From positions 1-45,712 of the forward strand of contig WREQ01000008.1 in assembly GCA_009779255.1 (NCBI GenBank): a DNA stretch of 45,712 nt, written 5' to 3'. A program made the translations under genes and the position numbers. This DNA is from Dehalococcoidia bacterium. GTDB lineage: Bacteria > Chloroflexota > Dehalococcoidia > Dehalococcoidales > UBA1222. How positions within the stretch are numbered: position 1 is the stretch's first letter; each line of letters starts with the position of its first letter. Under the pieces are notes generated by a model. That model was not told the origin of the DNA. It ran no database searches and saw only the letters and a program-made list of their open reading frames with translations. Positions 45,398 through 45,712 of the stretch are shown here, one piece after another.

Positions 45398-45712
45398 AAG
45401 CGCACAGGCAAGAGAACATCAAAAAGAGACCCCTTCAACAATCTATTTACGCCTTTCGAGGTCATTCATATTCAAAACTGATAACGGAAGTGAGTTCCAC
45501 AGGTATTTCCAGGAGGCTGTCAGCGAAGCACAGGTGAAACAGTTCTGGAACTATCCGAAAACTCCAAAAGCCAACGGAAAGATAGAACACTACAACCGCA
45601 CCATCCAGGAAGATTTCGCAGAGTGGCATATAGATATGCTGCTGGAAGACATCGATGAGTTCAATCACAGCCTTACGGAATGGCTATTGTTTTACAACAC
45701 TGTACGCCCTCA
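45398..45712 (+). pseudogene. Transposase DDE/integrase-core remnant (frameshifted, runs off the window)
   Basis: RDPFNNLFTPFEVIHIQ (frame 1) then +1 shift to TDNGSEFHRYFQEAVSEAQVKQFWNYPKTPKANGKIEHYNRTIQEDFAEW...LTEWLLFYNTVRP. Confidence 0.8.

Noticed and set aside
1-45712. CRISPR arrays or classical defence systems
   Set aside because: No short regularly spaced repeats with unique spacers and no cas, restriction-modification or retron genes were seen; the tandem arrays have 119-122 bp periods with no variable spacers.

Overview
This is a bacterial chromosomal window, most consistent with a Dehalococcoidia/Chloroflexi-type genome; that assignment is an inference from gene content and repeat style and was not tested. 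Most of it is ordinary housekeeping: yajC, nadB-nadC, gltX, mutM-polA, tsaE, tsaB, ndk, rsfS, ftsH, a polyprenyl synthase, metG, rsmI, an IMPDH-family gene, pdxS and purL-purQ, plus tRNA-Glu(CTC) and tRNA-Thr(CGT). Accessory or decayed regions are interspersed. These are ~119-122 bp tandem/dispersed hairpin repeats (1-290, 30590-31090, an inverted copy at 20743-20844), a serine-recombinase remnant, two decayed subtilisin-like protease loci, a lower-GC drug-response-like cluster at 31.3-35.6 kb, and a frameshifted transposase remnant at the right edge. The observations I rate highest are: (1) a pair of ~125-nt homologous elements (15134-15263 and 35817-35939) whose stems differ in sequence but keep pairing, each linked to remnants of the same protease/lipoprotein gene type; (2) a 30-codon leader ORF starting MEPD just upstream of the MgtA-type Mg2+ ATPase gene, reminiscent of enterobacterial MgtL; (3) a TsaB-HAD phosphatase fusion; (4) a nadB with no ATG/GTG/TTG start that preserves its FAD-binding motif. 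All calls come from reading the sequence; no database search was run.
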